A stretch of DNA of 24,207 bases from a virus, in the IMG/VR virus record IMGVR_UViG_3300032092_000247, positions 1 to 24,207 of that record; one strand, 5' to 3'. Made by a program: the position numbers and the translations under genes. Position 1 is the stretch's first letter. Each line of letters opens with the position of its first letter. Shown in pieces: positions 6,792 to 12,742 of the stretch. Below the pieces are notes generated by a model that saw only the letters and a list, made by a program, of their open reading frames with translations, did not search any database and had not been told where the DNA came from.

Positions 6792-6991
6792 CACGCCACC
6801 AGGTCGGTATGCGAGAGTGCAACCTTGCGCCGCTTCGCCTCATCCAGCAGGCGGCGGTGATACTTGGCCGGCACGTTGGCCCAACGAGTCACGGTGCTTT
6901 TGTCGATTCCCAGCAGGCGAGCGACCTCGGCCTGCGATCCAAATGCCTGAGCGAGGCGGGATACCACTTCGGTCTTGCGCTTATCCTCCAT
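6791..6991 (-). CDS. cro: Cro-like transcriptional regulator, 66 aa
   Basis: A 66-residue helix-turn-helix protein. The DNA-binding unit is at about residues 19-40 (SQAEVARLLGIDKSTVTRWA), followed by a VPAKYHRRLLDEAKRR helix, a pattern seen in Cro/YdaS-type phage regulators. It is the first gene of the leftward early operon, divergent from the CI-like gene, which is the classical Cro position. Its promoter (7021-7050) overlaps a candidate operator. Only a weak GGGGG ribosome-site match lies before the ATG at 6991. The expected role is to repress cI and promote lytic growth. The assignment rests on the HTH and on position. Confidence 0.82.
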   Translation of the reverse strand: MEDKRKTEVVSRLAQAFGSQAEVARLLGIDKSTVTRWANVPAKYHRRLLDEAKRRKVALSHTDLVA

Positions 6992-7020
6992 TGATTCCCC
7001 CGGAGATTGCTATGGCCCCC

Positions 7021-7050
7021 ATTATCACATTGTCGTTGGGTTTTTGTCAA
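7021..7050 (-). promoter_or_regulatory. Leftward promoter of the cro operon
   Basis: On the minus strand: -35 TTGACA at 7050-7045, an 18-base spacer, -10 GATAAT at 7026-7021 (or TGATAA with 17 bases). The predicted start at about 7014 gives a leader of about 22 bases before cro. The -35 and part of the spacer lie in the operator-like dyad at 7035-7051. It has the closest match to consensus among the promoters I found. Confidence 0.7.
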
Positions 7051-7051
7051 T
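7035..7051. promoter_or_regulatory. Putative repressor operator O2 at the cro promoter
   Basis: GTTGGGTTTTTGTCAAT. The left arm and centre match the operators at 3517 and 11912 (GTTGGGTTT), while the right arm is imperfect (CAAT for CAAC). It overlaps the -35 and spacer of the cro promoter. Its start is 36 bases from that of O3, consistent with binding on similar faces of the helix. Confidence 0.6.
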
Positions 7052-7070
7052 GGGCCTCGTGGTGTTTTCA

Positions 7071-7087
7071 GTTGCGTTTTGTGCAAC
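7071..7087. promoter_or_regulatory. Putative repressor operator O3 near the cI promoter
   Basis: GTTGCGTTTTGTGCAAC, a perfect dyad with arms GTTGC/GCAAC and a 7-base centre, the same architecture as O1 and O2. It overlaps the weak -35 element of the candidate cI promoter, so it could mediate autoregulation of cI or Cro repression of cI. Confidence 0.65.
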
Positions 7088-7102
7088 GGTGCGTAGTGTA
7101 AT
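7072..7102 (+). promoter_or_regulatory. Possible cI promoter (weak)
   Basis: TTGCGT at 7072-7077 and TGTAAT at 7097-7102 with a 19-base spacer. The match is poor, as is common for maintenance promoters that need activation. The predicted start at about 7109 leaves a leader of about 26 bases. No clear ribosome site precedes the ATG at 7135. The low score reflects the long spacer. Confidence 0.35.
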
Positions 7103-7134
7103 TTTTCCCGTGATGGCTTGGATTCACAATTGAG

Positions 7135-7704
7135 ATGGATACGATCTGGTTTCAGTCGCGGATAAAAACTCTCGGCAAAAGCCAGCGGGCGCTGGCGCAT
7201 GTGCTTGGAATCGACCCTGCGCAAGTCACCAACCTGCTAAAGGGGCGCAGGCGCATGCAGTTACCAGAGGCCGCGGCTGTTGCCGCGTTCCTGAATGTCT
7301 CAGTCGAAGATGTGCTTCAGCATGCCGGTCTTGCCGTGAGCGGCGGAGTTCGGCGCGTCAAGCTTGCCGGGTACGTCGATGAGCACGGGGAAATCCACTT
7401 ATCCGACCGGCCCGAAGGCGAGGTCGATGCGCCGGCACTGTCGCCGGATGGCACGATCGCCGTGCGCATGAAGGGCGACCAGATGCTCATGCGCAGCGGG
7501 GTTTTGTTCTTCGCGCCTGGCGTCGGCGTGAACCCTGACGCGATTGGCCGCCTGTCGGTGGCGCGGGTCGGCGGCGGGCCGTGGCCGGTCCGCACCATCT
7601 CGCCCGGCCTGGAGCCTGGTCGCTATGACCTGGCCGGACCTGCCAGGGATATCGTCGAGGCCAAGCTTTCGGCGGCGTCCCCGGTGCTCTGGATCAGGCC
7701 CTAG
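7135..7704 (+). CDS. CI-like phage repressor (XRE HTH plus degenerate S24-like domain)
   Basis: A 189-residue repressor candidate. The N-terminal XRE helix-turn-helix covers about residues 12-60 (SQRALAHVLGIDPAQVTNLL and LPEAAAVAAFLNVSVEDVL). The C-terminal part (about 75-189) follows the S24/LexA-type order: GYV..., AVRMKGDQMLMRSGVLFF, PGRYDLAG, VLWI. The usual GDSM serine is Gln at residue 116 (GDQM, 114-117), and the region normally holding the catalytic Lys reads PVRTIS (151-156). Self-cleavage therefore looks lost. The gene is divergent from cro and convergent with the primase, with stop codons overlapping in CTAG. Very probably it maintains lysogeny by binding the operators listed here; binding is inferred. 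Confidence 0.85.
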   Translation: MDTIWFQSRIKTLGKSQRALAHVLGIDPAQVTNLLKGRRRMQLPEAAAVAAFLNVSVEDVLQHAGLAVSGGVRRVKLAGYVDEHGEIHLSDRPEGEVDAPALSPDGTIAVRMKGDQMLMRSGVLFFAPGVGVNPDAIGRLSVARVGGGPWPVRTISPGLEPGRYDLAGPARDIVEAKLSAASPVLWIRP

Positions 7705-10430
7705 ATCGCGTCCATCTCCATCTGGCCCGGCACCTCTGAGGGCGCCTCAAAGTGCCTCCATGGCAGCAGCGTGCCGCGCGCCTTCAGCCCTGGCGCGAAG
7801 TGCGTCACGTTCAAGCGCTGCGCTCCGTCGAGCTCGCGCAATGGGCGGCTCCAGTCGGCTTCCCATTGGGTGCCGCGCAATATCTCGCGCCCGAACCGCG
7901 CGCCCGTGGCGGCTATCGCAACCCCTTCCGGCGTGACCTTGATCCCAAGGGGCGCAAGCTGGCGCTTGGCGTCGGATGGCTCGATGACGTGCGTGTCCTG
8001 CATGCCCCGCGCGCTCTGGATGAGCTCTGCCACGGTGGCTTGCTTGTTCGCCCCGCCGCTCGTCACCATGAGGCGTGAGGTGAGGATGCGCTCGAGCAGG
8101 CGCTCGCGGTCTGGCCGGGCGGCGATGGCCGTGTGGTCGTGCCAGTCATATCGCCGAACGAATCCGACCGCCTCATCGAAGGTAATCTTCCTCGTGGTGT
8201 GCAGGCTCACATAGCCCGCGATCAGCGTCCCGATCTGGTCCGCCGCGCGCCGGTCCTTGAGCTCCTGGGCGGCGGCGTCCACGCATGTCGCCACATTGGC
8301 GAGCAAGGCGTCGATGTTGGCCCATGTGCGCAGGAATAGCGCGCTGGCGAAGGTCGGCGTGAACCACGCCCGGATGTCGGCCATCAGGGCCTTGAATGCC
8401 TCCTCCGCCTTCTCGTCCACCCGCTTCCTAAGCACGAGCTTGGTGATCCGTGTCTCATCCGCATGCTGCTTGATGCTGTGCTCGATCGAGGAAAAGCAAA
8501 ACGCAGACCGCACAGTAAAACTCATAGCCTCGCCGCTGGCTGTGCCTTTGCTGACGGTGGACCCGCTCGAGGCAAGCCGGGCCAGATCCAGGATGCCGGT
8601 GATCCGCATTTGGGCGCGCTCGCTTTCCGCCTCGGCTTCGTCCAGCACGATCGGCATGGCGTCGGCGCCAAGCGTTTGCCGGATGCCGGCCTCGGTGGTC
8701 GAGCCCTCAAAGCGCTGCGCAAAGACCCCGATCAAGCGCCACACCACGTCCAGCAGCACGGTCGTCTTGCCGGACCCGGCCCCGCCCGAGATCCAGATAT
8801 GGGGTCGCCAGTGCAGGGCGCCGCACACCGGGGCGATGGCGATCCAGCCCGCGAGCGCAACGGCGGAGAGGGGGTTTTCCCAATTGAGCCTAGCGCAAAG
8901 GTCCGCGACCCGCTTGGCTTCCGTCGCGCCGGCGGGCTCAACGTCGAGGTTCACGTTTCGCATGGGCCGTGTGGCCGGGTAGATGTAGGTCTGGCTCGCC
9001 TCATAGAGATCAATCCGGCGCTGCCGCGAGAGGGCGAATTGCCCAAGGTGGAACACGGGCTCGCTGCCATCGGTCCAAGCGCCGCGCCCGCGCAGCCGGT
9101 CGGGGTGATAAGTCCCGGCCCTGTGCGCTGAGTTCATGAGGGCATTTGCTGCGGCAAGCTCGCCATTGCGGCCGCTCCCAAATTCGCGCTCCCAATAATC
9201 AAGGGGCGCTAGCTGGATGAGGTTCTTCCAGGTGTGGCTTGAGGCGGACAAGGCCACAAGCTGCCTCGTGCCCCGCGGCATGTAGTAGTAATACCCCCCA
9301 TCAAACCCGAGCACCTGATAGTAGGCGTCGAGGTCGCGCGGCTTGGTGGGCTCCCCCTCGATCGGTGGTGGTGGCGGTGGCGCGTCGTCTTCCGGCTCCG
9401 GCTGCTCCGGCTCTGGTGGCTCTGGCGGCGGCGGCTCAGGCGGTGGTGGCGCGTCGGGCTGGTAGGGCAGGGCATTTGCCCGCAACCACGCCACAGCGTC
9501 AGACACGCCCCAGCCCTCGGCTTCAGCGTCGGCTGCATCCCAGCCCTTCGCGCGGGTCTCCTCCGGCTCGGCGATCTTGATCACGCACCCAAGCGCGGCA
9601 AGGCGTGCGGCGATATCACGCGCGGCGTTCATGCCTGGTTCGTCAGCGTCTGGCCAGATGACCACGCTGCGGCCGGCCAGGATATCCCAGCAGGCATGCT
9701 TCACGCCTTGGGTGCCACCCGGCCAGGTGCAGACCGAAAGCGGCGGCAAGAGGCGCGCGGCGGCATCGGCGGCCTTCTCGCCCTCCACGATGATGATCTG
9801 CCCGGTCGCGATTGGCGCGCGGGGCCAATAGAGCGGCCGCGGCGTCGGGAATGGCACGGTCGCCCATGCCTCGCTGCCATCGGCAAGCCTGACGTAGCGC
9901 ACGGTCGGCGTGACCTTCTTCCCGTCATCAAACTCGACCCGCATCACATAGCCGAGAAGCTCGCCGTCGATGTCTCGGTACGGGAAGACCATGCTTGGCC
10001 GCATGCGCCAGATGCGTTCCTTGCGCGGGTTCCAGACCTCGATCTCGGCCCCCGGCTGAAACATCTCATGGCTGTCGCCAATCTCCGCGACCTCGATGCC
10101 GGCATAGGGGTCGAATTGCTCAACCGCGGCGCGCTCAGGGTCGCGCCTGGTGGGTTTCCATTCATCCGCCCCGGTCAGCGTGCGCGCGGCCTGGCCGATC
10201 GAAACCCCGTCAATGCGGGCGATGAAGTCCACCACGTCGCCATGCTCGCCGCACCCGTAGCAGTGGTAGAATTCCTTTGCGTCGGAGACCGTGAAGCTGG
10301 GGCTCTTTTCGTTGTGGAACGGGCAGAGGCCCTTAAACTCGCCCTTGCCGGCCTTTTCGAGCCGGACCCGGCGGCCAACAACGGCGGAGATCTGGTGCTC
10401 GCGGGCGAGCGCCTCAAAGTCAATCTTCAT
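7701..10430 (-). CDS. Primase-helicase fusion (CHC2 zinc finger, TOPRIM, P-loop ATPase)
   Basis: A 909-residue replication protein. Domains: a CHC2 primase zinc finger with C36, H39, C57 and C60 (CPFHNEKSPSF, FYHCYGCG); a TOPRIM domain with IIVEGEK (E216) and WPDADEP (D261, D263); a proline/glutamate-rich linker at about 327-360; then an ATPase/helicase domain with Walker A GGAGSGKT (549-556) and MPIVLDEAE (Walker B, D597-E598), resembling DUF927-type phage helicases. The C-terminus ends MEMDAI. It should synthesise primers and unwind DNA at the phage fork. It is coupled by ATGA to the tandem-HTH gene upstream. Its stop overlaps the cI stop, with no visible terminator, so its transcript may run antisense through cI. 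Confidence 0.93.
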   Translation of the reverse strand: MKIDFEALAREHQISAVVGRRVRLEKAGKGEFKGLCPFHNEKSPSFTVSDAKEFYHCYGCGEHGDVVDFIARIDGVSIGQAARTLTGADEWKPTRRDPERAAVEQFDPYAGIEVAEIGDSHEMFQPGAEIEVWNPRKERIWRMRPSMVFPYRDIDGELLGYVMRVEFDDGKKVTPTVRYVRLADGSEAWATVPFPTPRPLYWPRAPIATGQIIIVEGEKAADAAARLLPPLSVCTWPGGTQGVKHACWDILAGRSVVIWPDADEPGMNAARDIAARLAALGCVIKIAEPEETRAKGWDAADAEAEGWGVSDAVAWLRANALPYQPDAPPPPEPPPPEPPEPEQPEPEDDAPPPPPPIEGEPTKPRDLDAYYQVLGFDGGYYYYMPRGTRQLVALSASSHTWKNLIQLAPLDYWEREFGSGRNGELAAANALMNSAHRAGTYHPDRLRGRGAWTDGSEPVFHLGQFALSRQRRIDLYEASQTYIYPATRPMRNVNLDVEPAGATEAKRVADLCARLNWENPLSAVALAGWIAIAPVCGALHWRPHIWISGGAGSGKTTVLLDVVWRLIGVFAQRFEGSTTEAGIRQTLGADAMPIVLDEAEAESERAQMRITGILDLARLASSGSTVSKGTASGEAMSFTVRSAFCFSSIEHSIKQHADETRITKLVLRKRVDEKAEEAFKALMADIRAWFTPTFASALFLRTWANIDALLANVATCVDAAAQELKDRRAADQIGTLIAGYVSLHTTRKITFDEAVGFVRRYDWHDHTAIAARPDRERLLERILTSRLMVTSGGANKQATVAELIQSARGMQDTHVIEPSDAKRQLAPLGIKVTPEGVAIAATGARFGREILRGTQWEADWSRPLRELDGAQRLNVTHFAPGLKARGTLLPWRHFEAPSEVPGQMEMDAI

Positions 10431-10840
10431 GCTGCCTGCACCGCGCGCGCCTCAATGTCCGCCCTGGCCGCCTGCATGGCGTACCAGACCAGCCTCGACG
10501 CCCCGGTGCGCTCATAGCGGCACCATGATTCCTGCGATATTCCCAAGACTTGCGCCACGACTCCTTGTGTCGCGCCGGTCGCAATGCGCCAGGCTGTGAC
10601 CTCGTGGCCTTTCTTAAACGAGGCCCTGTGCCCAATCGGTCGGCCGCTTGCCTTCAATTTCTCACGGGGTTTCAGGCTCTGAAGGGCCATGAGGTTGCCA
10701 GTTTTGACGCGACCGCGCTCCCAATTACAAACCGTCATAGCGGTCACGCCTAGCGCAATAGCCACGTCGCGCTGGGATAGGTTGCGCTCAACCCGGGCCG
10801 CGCGAAAGGCAGCGCCGGGGAGGGTGGTGGGGGTGGTCAT
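10427..10840 (-). CDS. Regulator with two helix-turn-helix domains, 137 aa
   Basis: Two XRE-like helix-turn-helix units lie in one chain: the first at about residues 20-44 (LSQRDVAIALGVTAMTVCNW), the second at about 90-114 (TQGVVAQVLGISQESWCRYE). A basic linker (KPREKLKASGRPIGHRASFKK) joins them. Tandem HTH proteins can bind two half-sites as a monomer. Directly before the primase, it may be an origin-binding or late-control protein; this is inferred from position only. It has ATGA overlaps with both neighbours. The longest noncoding region, with a palindrome and repeats, lies upstream of this operon and is a plausible target. Confidence 0.75.
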   Translation of the reverse strand: MTTPTTLPGAAFRAARVERNLSQRDVAIALGVTAMTVCNWERGRVKTGNLMALQSLKPREKLKASGRPIGHRASFKKGHEVTAWRIATGATQGVVAQVLGISQESWCRYERTGASRLVWYAMQAARADIEARAVQAA

Positions 10841-11118
10841 AGCGGCATCACCTCCTGGCGTGCGTCATGAACCGTGCCGCCGGTTTCGTTCGGCTCAAAG
10901 GCCGTGCAGCGCGGGCCGAGTGTGGCGTCTGTCACCCATTCTTTCGGATACTCAGGATCATCCACATCAAAGGCCATGGTGTTTGCTGCAATCTCGCAGC
11001 TATCGCCTTCGCCGGCCTGAAATGCAGCATCGCGCCGGCAGCAACCGCACCAGCGCTCCATAAAATCCATACCTTCGCGGCCGCTTGATGGGCGGTAGGC
11101 GTGGGTGGTTGGGCTCAT
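10837..11118 (-). CDS. Cys-containing phage hypothetical protein, 93 aa
   Basis: A 93-residue protein of a common early-phage family of unknown function. Recognisable pattern: YRPSSGREGMDFMERWCGCC at the start, CEIAANTMAFDVDDPEYPKE in the middle, and GPRCTAFEP near the end. Cysteines at 24, 26, 27, 41 and 71 could bind a metal. Family members usually lie in replication or early modules of temperate phages, as here. Both ends are ATGA overlaps, with the 146-residue and tandem-HTH genes. Confidence 0.8.
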   Translation of the reverse strand: MSPTTHAYRPSSGREGMDFMERWCGCCRRDAAFQAGEGDSCEIAANTMAFDVDDPEYPKEWVTDATLGPRCTAFEPNETGGTVHDARQEVMPL

Positions 11119-11555
11119 TTGCTGCCCCCTTCCGCGCGCTCCAGGGCGTCCATGACGGCTTCCATCATGTCTTGAACCTCCTTCAAGTTGCAGTACGTAC
11201 CGCCTTGCAGGTGCGCGCTGCGCTTGGTCAGGCGCAGACGCATCAAGCGCTCCGTGACGTTCAGCAGGCGGCCAATGATGACCACGCCATGCGCGGTCTG
11301 GTTCCGCTCCATGATGTGCGGGAAAGCATGCGCAAGCGCCGCGATGGGCGCCGCGAGCCCGGCTATATCAATCTGGTTCGCATCGGTGGCCTTGGTGCCG
11401 TCCTCCCATGCCCGGAAGGCGTCATAAAGCGACTCGGTGGCCTGTTGGATCGAGGCATTGGCCTCCTCCAGCGCAGCCTCGGCTTCGTCCCGGTCGCAGT
11501 GCTCGTATTCAGGGCTACGCGGGTCGGTGGTGTTCAGGTTGTCAGGGTAGGGCAT
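11115..11555 (-). CDS. Hypothetical helical protein, 146 aa
   Basis: A 146-residue, mostly helical acidic protein starting MPYPDNLNTTDPRSPEYEH. The frame stays open up to 11708, but that part overlaps the preceding gene and has low-complexity, noncoding-like content. The ATG at 11555 has an AGGA ribosome site and a natural phage-protein start. A helix at about 25-50 (DEAEAALEEANASIQQATES) may be coiled coil. No catalytic motif is seen. It ends in an ATGA overlap with the 93-residue gene. Function unknown; replication-operon context. Confidence 0.7.
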   Translation of the reverse strand: MPYPDNLNTTDPRSPEYEHCDRDEAEAALEEANASIQQATESLYDAFRAWEDGTKATDANQIDIAGLAAPIAALAHAFPHIMERNQTAHGVVIIGRLLNVTERLMRLRLTKRSAHLQGGTYCNLKEVQDMMEAVMDALERAEGGSK

Positions 11556-11613
11556 TGGGTTTTTCCTGCGCCGGTCTCTCCCGGCTGTCACGCTCTGCCC
11601 TTCGGCGTTCAAG

Positions 11614-11632
11614 GCCGGGACATCCTCCCGGC
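11614..11632 (-). other. Stem-loop in the 125-base leader between two early genes
   Basis: A 7-bp perfect stem (GCCGGGA / TCCCGGC) with a 5-base loop lies in the untranslated gap 11556-11680. A second short dyad (GCCGG...CCGGC) lies between it and the ribosome site of the 146-residue gene. No U-tract follows, so it is not an intrinsic terminator. It could shape translation or mRNA stability. I see no other gene in this gap. Confidence 0.4.
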
Positions 11633-11680
11633 GGGGCTGGGCGGTATGGCTCAAGGCCAAGGCGCCAAGTGGTTTAAGCC

Positions 11681-11881
11681 TCAAGCCGCCGCCCAATGGC
11701 GAACCCAAAACATCAGGTTGGAGACCTGCATGGTGGCCGCCTCAATCCGCACAGACAGGCTGTGCTTCAGGTGCGCATGCTGCGGCTGCGTCAGCGCGTG
11801 GTTCATTGCGCGGATCGAAGCGTTCAGCTTTTCGACCTGCGTAAGGTTGCTGGCGATGCGGGTGGCGGTGGTGGCTGTCAT
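11681..11881 (-). CDS. Hypothetical protein, 66 aa, first gene of the replication operon
   Basis: A 66-residue protein starting MTATTATRIASNL. It is predicted helical (LTQVEKLNASIRAMNHALTQ and ATMQVSNLMFWVRHWA). A longer frame to 11935 would run into the promoter and is rejected. The ATG at 11881 has a strong GGAGGA ribosome site 9 bases upstream, and the predicted transcript starts near 11911. Function is unknown. A 125-base gap separates it from the next gene, unlike the tight overlaps elsewhere. Confidence 0.7.
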   Translation of the reverse strand: MTATTATRIASNLTQVEKLNASIRAMNHALTQPQHAHLKHSLSVRIEAATMQVSNLMFWVRHWAAA

Positions 11882-11911
11882 CTCTCTATCTCCTCCGGCT
11901 TGATTGCCGTT

Positions 11912-11928
11912 GTTGGGTTTATAGCAAC
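11912..11928. promoter_or_regulatory. Putative repressor operator O4 over a -10 box
   Basis: GTTGGGTTTATAGCAAC, identical to O1 except for one base in the right arm. It covers the -10 of the replication-operon promoter. The conserved flanks and the same position relative to the -10 argue for one shared repressor. Confidence 0.65.
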
Positions 11929-11947
11929 GCTCCAATCACGCCGTCAA
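11918..11947 (-). promoter_or_regulatory. Leftward promoter of the replication operon
   Basis: On the minus strand: -35 TTGACG at 11947-11942, an 18-base spacer, -10 TATAAA at 11923-11918. It is the twin of the promoter at 3523-3552: same hexamers, same spacer length and the same CCCAACA after the -10. The predicted start is about 11911, giving a leader of about 30 bases with the GGAGGA ribosome site. Confidence 0.72.
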
Positions 11948-12077
11948 TAGGTATTTTATAAATATCTTCGCCGCGCCAAGCCAGCAGGAGAGGTAACGGG
12001 GTGGGGCGCGTGTTACGAAATTATCCAACAATACCAACACGATAGCAAAAAAGGTGACGGTTACGCTCCAGATTTGA

Positions 12078-12158
12078 AGATATATATAGAGATAGAGAGA
12101 GAGATAGACATATATATATAATAATAATAATAATCTATTTATGTATGTTGTTGTTGTT
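12078..12158. repeat. Low-complexity microsatellite tract (TA, GA, ATA, TTG runs)
   Basis: Runs of TA, then GA, then TA, then ATA trinucleotides, and finally TTG trinucleotides follow each other within about 80 bases. This is by far the most AT-rich stretch of the window. It could be an unwinding element, a slippage-prone spacer or a promoter upstream region. It encodes no plausible protein on either strand. Confidence 0.7.
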
Positions 12159-12205
12159 ACCTACCCCCTAGCCCCTTGACCTAAAAGGAAAATGTCGAGG
12201 TTACG

Positions 12206-12220
12206 CGAAGTGTCACTTCG
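12206..12220. promoter_or_regulatory. Perfect 15-bp palindrome upstream of terS
   Basis: CGAAGTGTCACTTCG, 7-bp arms around a single central base. Its centre is about 50 bases before the terS ATG, a typical activator position for the candidate late promoter. It is not related to the GTTG...CAAC operators, so it suggests a second DNA-binding regulator. A hairpin role in RNA is possible but the one-base loop makes it unlikely. Confidence 0.5.
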
Positions 12221-12227
12221 TACCCTA

Positions 12228-12256
12228 TTGCAAGGGTGGCGCGGAATTGCTATTTG
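12228..12256 (+). promoter_or_regulatory. Possible late promoter before terS (weak)
   Basis: TTGCAA at 12228-12233, a 17-base spacer, TATTTG at 12251-12256. The -10 match is poor, so it would probably need activation. If real, transcription would start about at the terS ATG (12263) and give a nearly leaderless message, which would agree with the absence of a ribosome site there. Confidence 0.3.
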
Positions 12257-12262
12257 CGCAAT

Positions 12263-12742
12263 ATGCCAACCGAAAAACCCAAGGCCAAGCGAGGCCGGCC
12301 TTCCGGCTTCACGGAAGAGATCGCGGCGGAAATCTGCCGGCGAATGGCGCTAGGCGAATCCGTGCGGAAGATCCTGACCGAGCCAGGCATGCCGGACTGG
12401 GCCTCGGTCTGGCGTTGGCTTGAAAGCAACGAGGTTTTTCGCGCCCAATACGCAAGGGCTCGGGAAGCCCAGGCTCATGCCCTTGTGTCGCAGATCTTCG
12501 ACATCGCGGACGACGACTCGGCGGATTGGTCCGAGCGTGATGGCGTGCCGGTGGTGAACGGCGAGGCGATCCAGCGCTCACGCCTGCGGGTCGACACGCG
12601 CAAGTGGTTCGCGTCCAAGGTGCTGCCCAAGCTCTACGGGGACAAGCTTAGCCACGAGGTCACGGGGCAAGGCGGTGCGCCGCTCGTGATCCAGGTCGTG
12701 ACCGGCATTGATCGCAACCCGGGCGACGACGCCGGGAAATGA
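12263..12742 (+). CDS. terS: Terminase small subunit
   Basis: A 159-residue DNA-recognition subunit of the packaging motor. It begins MPTEKPKAKRGRPSGFTEEI; KRGRPSxxT, then an AAEICRRMALGESVRKILTEPGMP helix-turn-helix, is a pattern typical of Sf6-like small terminases. WRWLESNEVFRAQYARAREA and the RLRVDTRKWFASKVLPKLYG block are also conserved in the family. An upstream GTG at 12236 would add nine residues, but its only purine-rich match sits directly against the codon. The ATG at 12263 also lacks a clear ribosome site. The stop overlaps terL as ATGA. It is the first gene of the late operon. Confidence 0.9.
   Translation: MPTEKPKAKRGRPSGFTEEIAAEICRRMALGESVRKILTEPGMPDWASVWRWLESNEVFRAQYARAREAQAHALVSQIFDIADDDSADWSERDGVPVVNGEAIQRSRLRVDTRKWFASKVLPKLYGDKLSHEVTGQGGAPLVIQVVTGIDRNPGDDAGK

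Larger units (their letters stand above)
11948..12262. other. Noncoding region; candidate replication origin and late control region
   Basis: About 315 bases without a supported gene, between the leftward replication operon and the rightward late genes. It holds five GTTAC cores: on the plus strand at 12012, 12060, 12156 and 12200, and inverted at 11993. GGTTACGC occurs twice (12059-12066 and 12199-12206). It also holds an AT-rich microsatellite tract and a perfect palindrome. Iteron-like repeats beside an AT-rich tract in otherwise GC-rich DNA, next to a primase operon, fit an origin of replication. A packaging site before the terminase is an alternative. Both are inference. Confidence 0.45.

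Noticed and set aside
9696-10517. Open frame of 273 codons on the plus strand
   Set aside because: Shadow of the TOPRIM and zinc-finger part of the primase on the opposite strand. Composition is typical of antisense high-GC frames.
12078-12158. Possible CRISPR or tandem-repeat array
   Set aside because: The repeats are 2- to 3-base microsatellites with no spacers or conserved repeat unit of CRISPR length.
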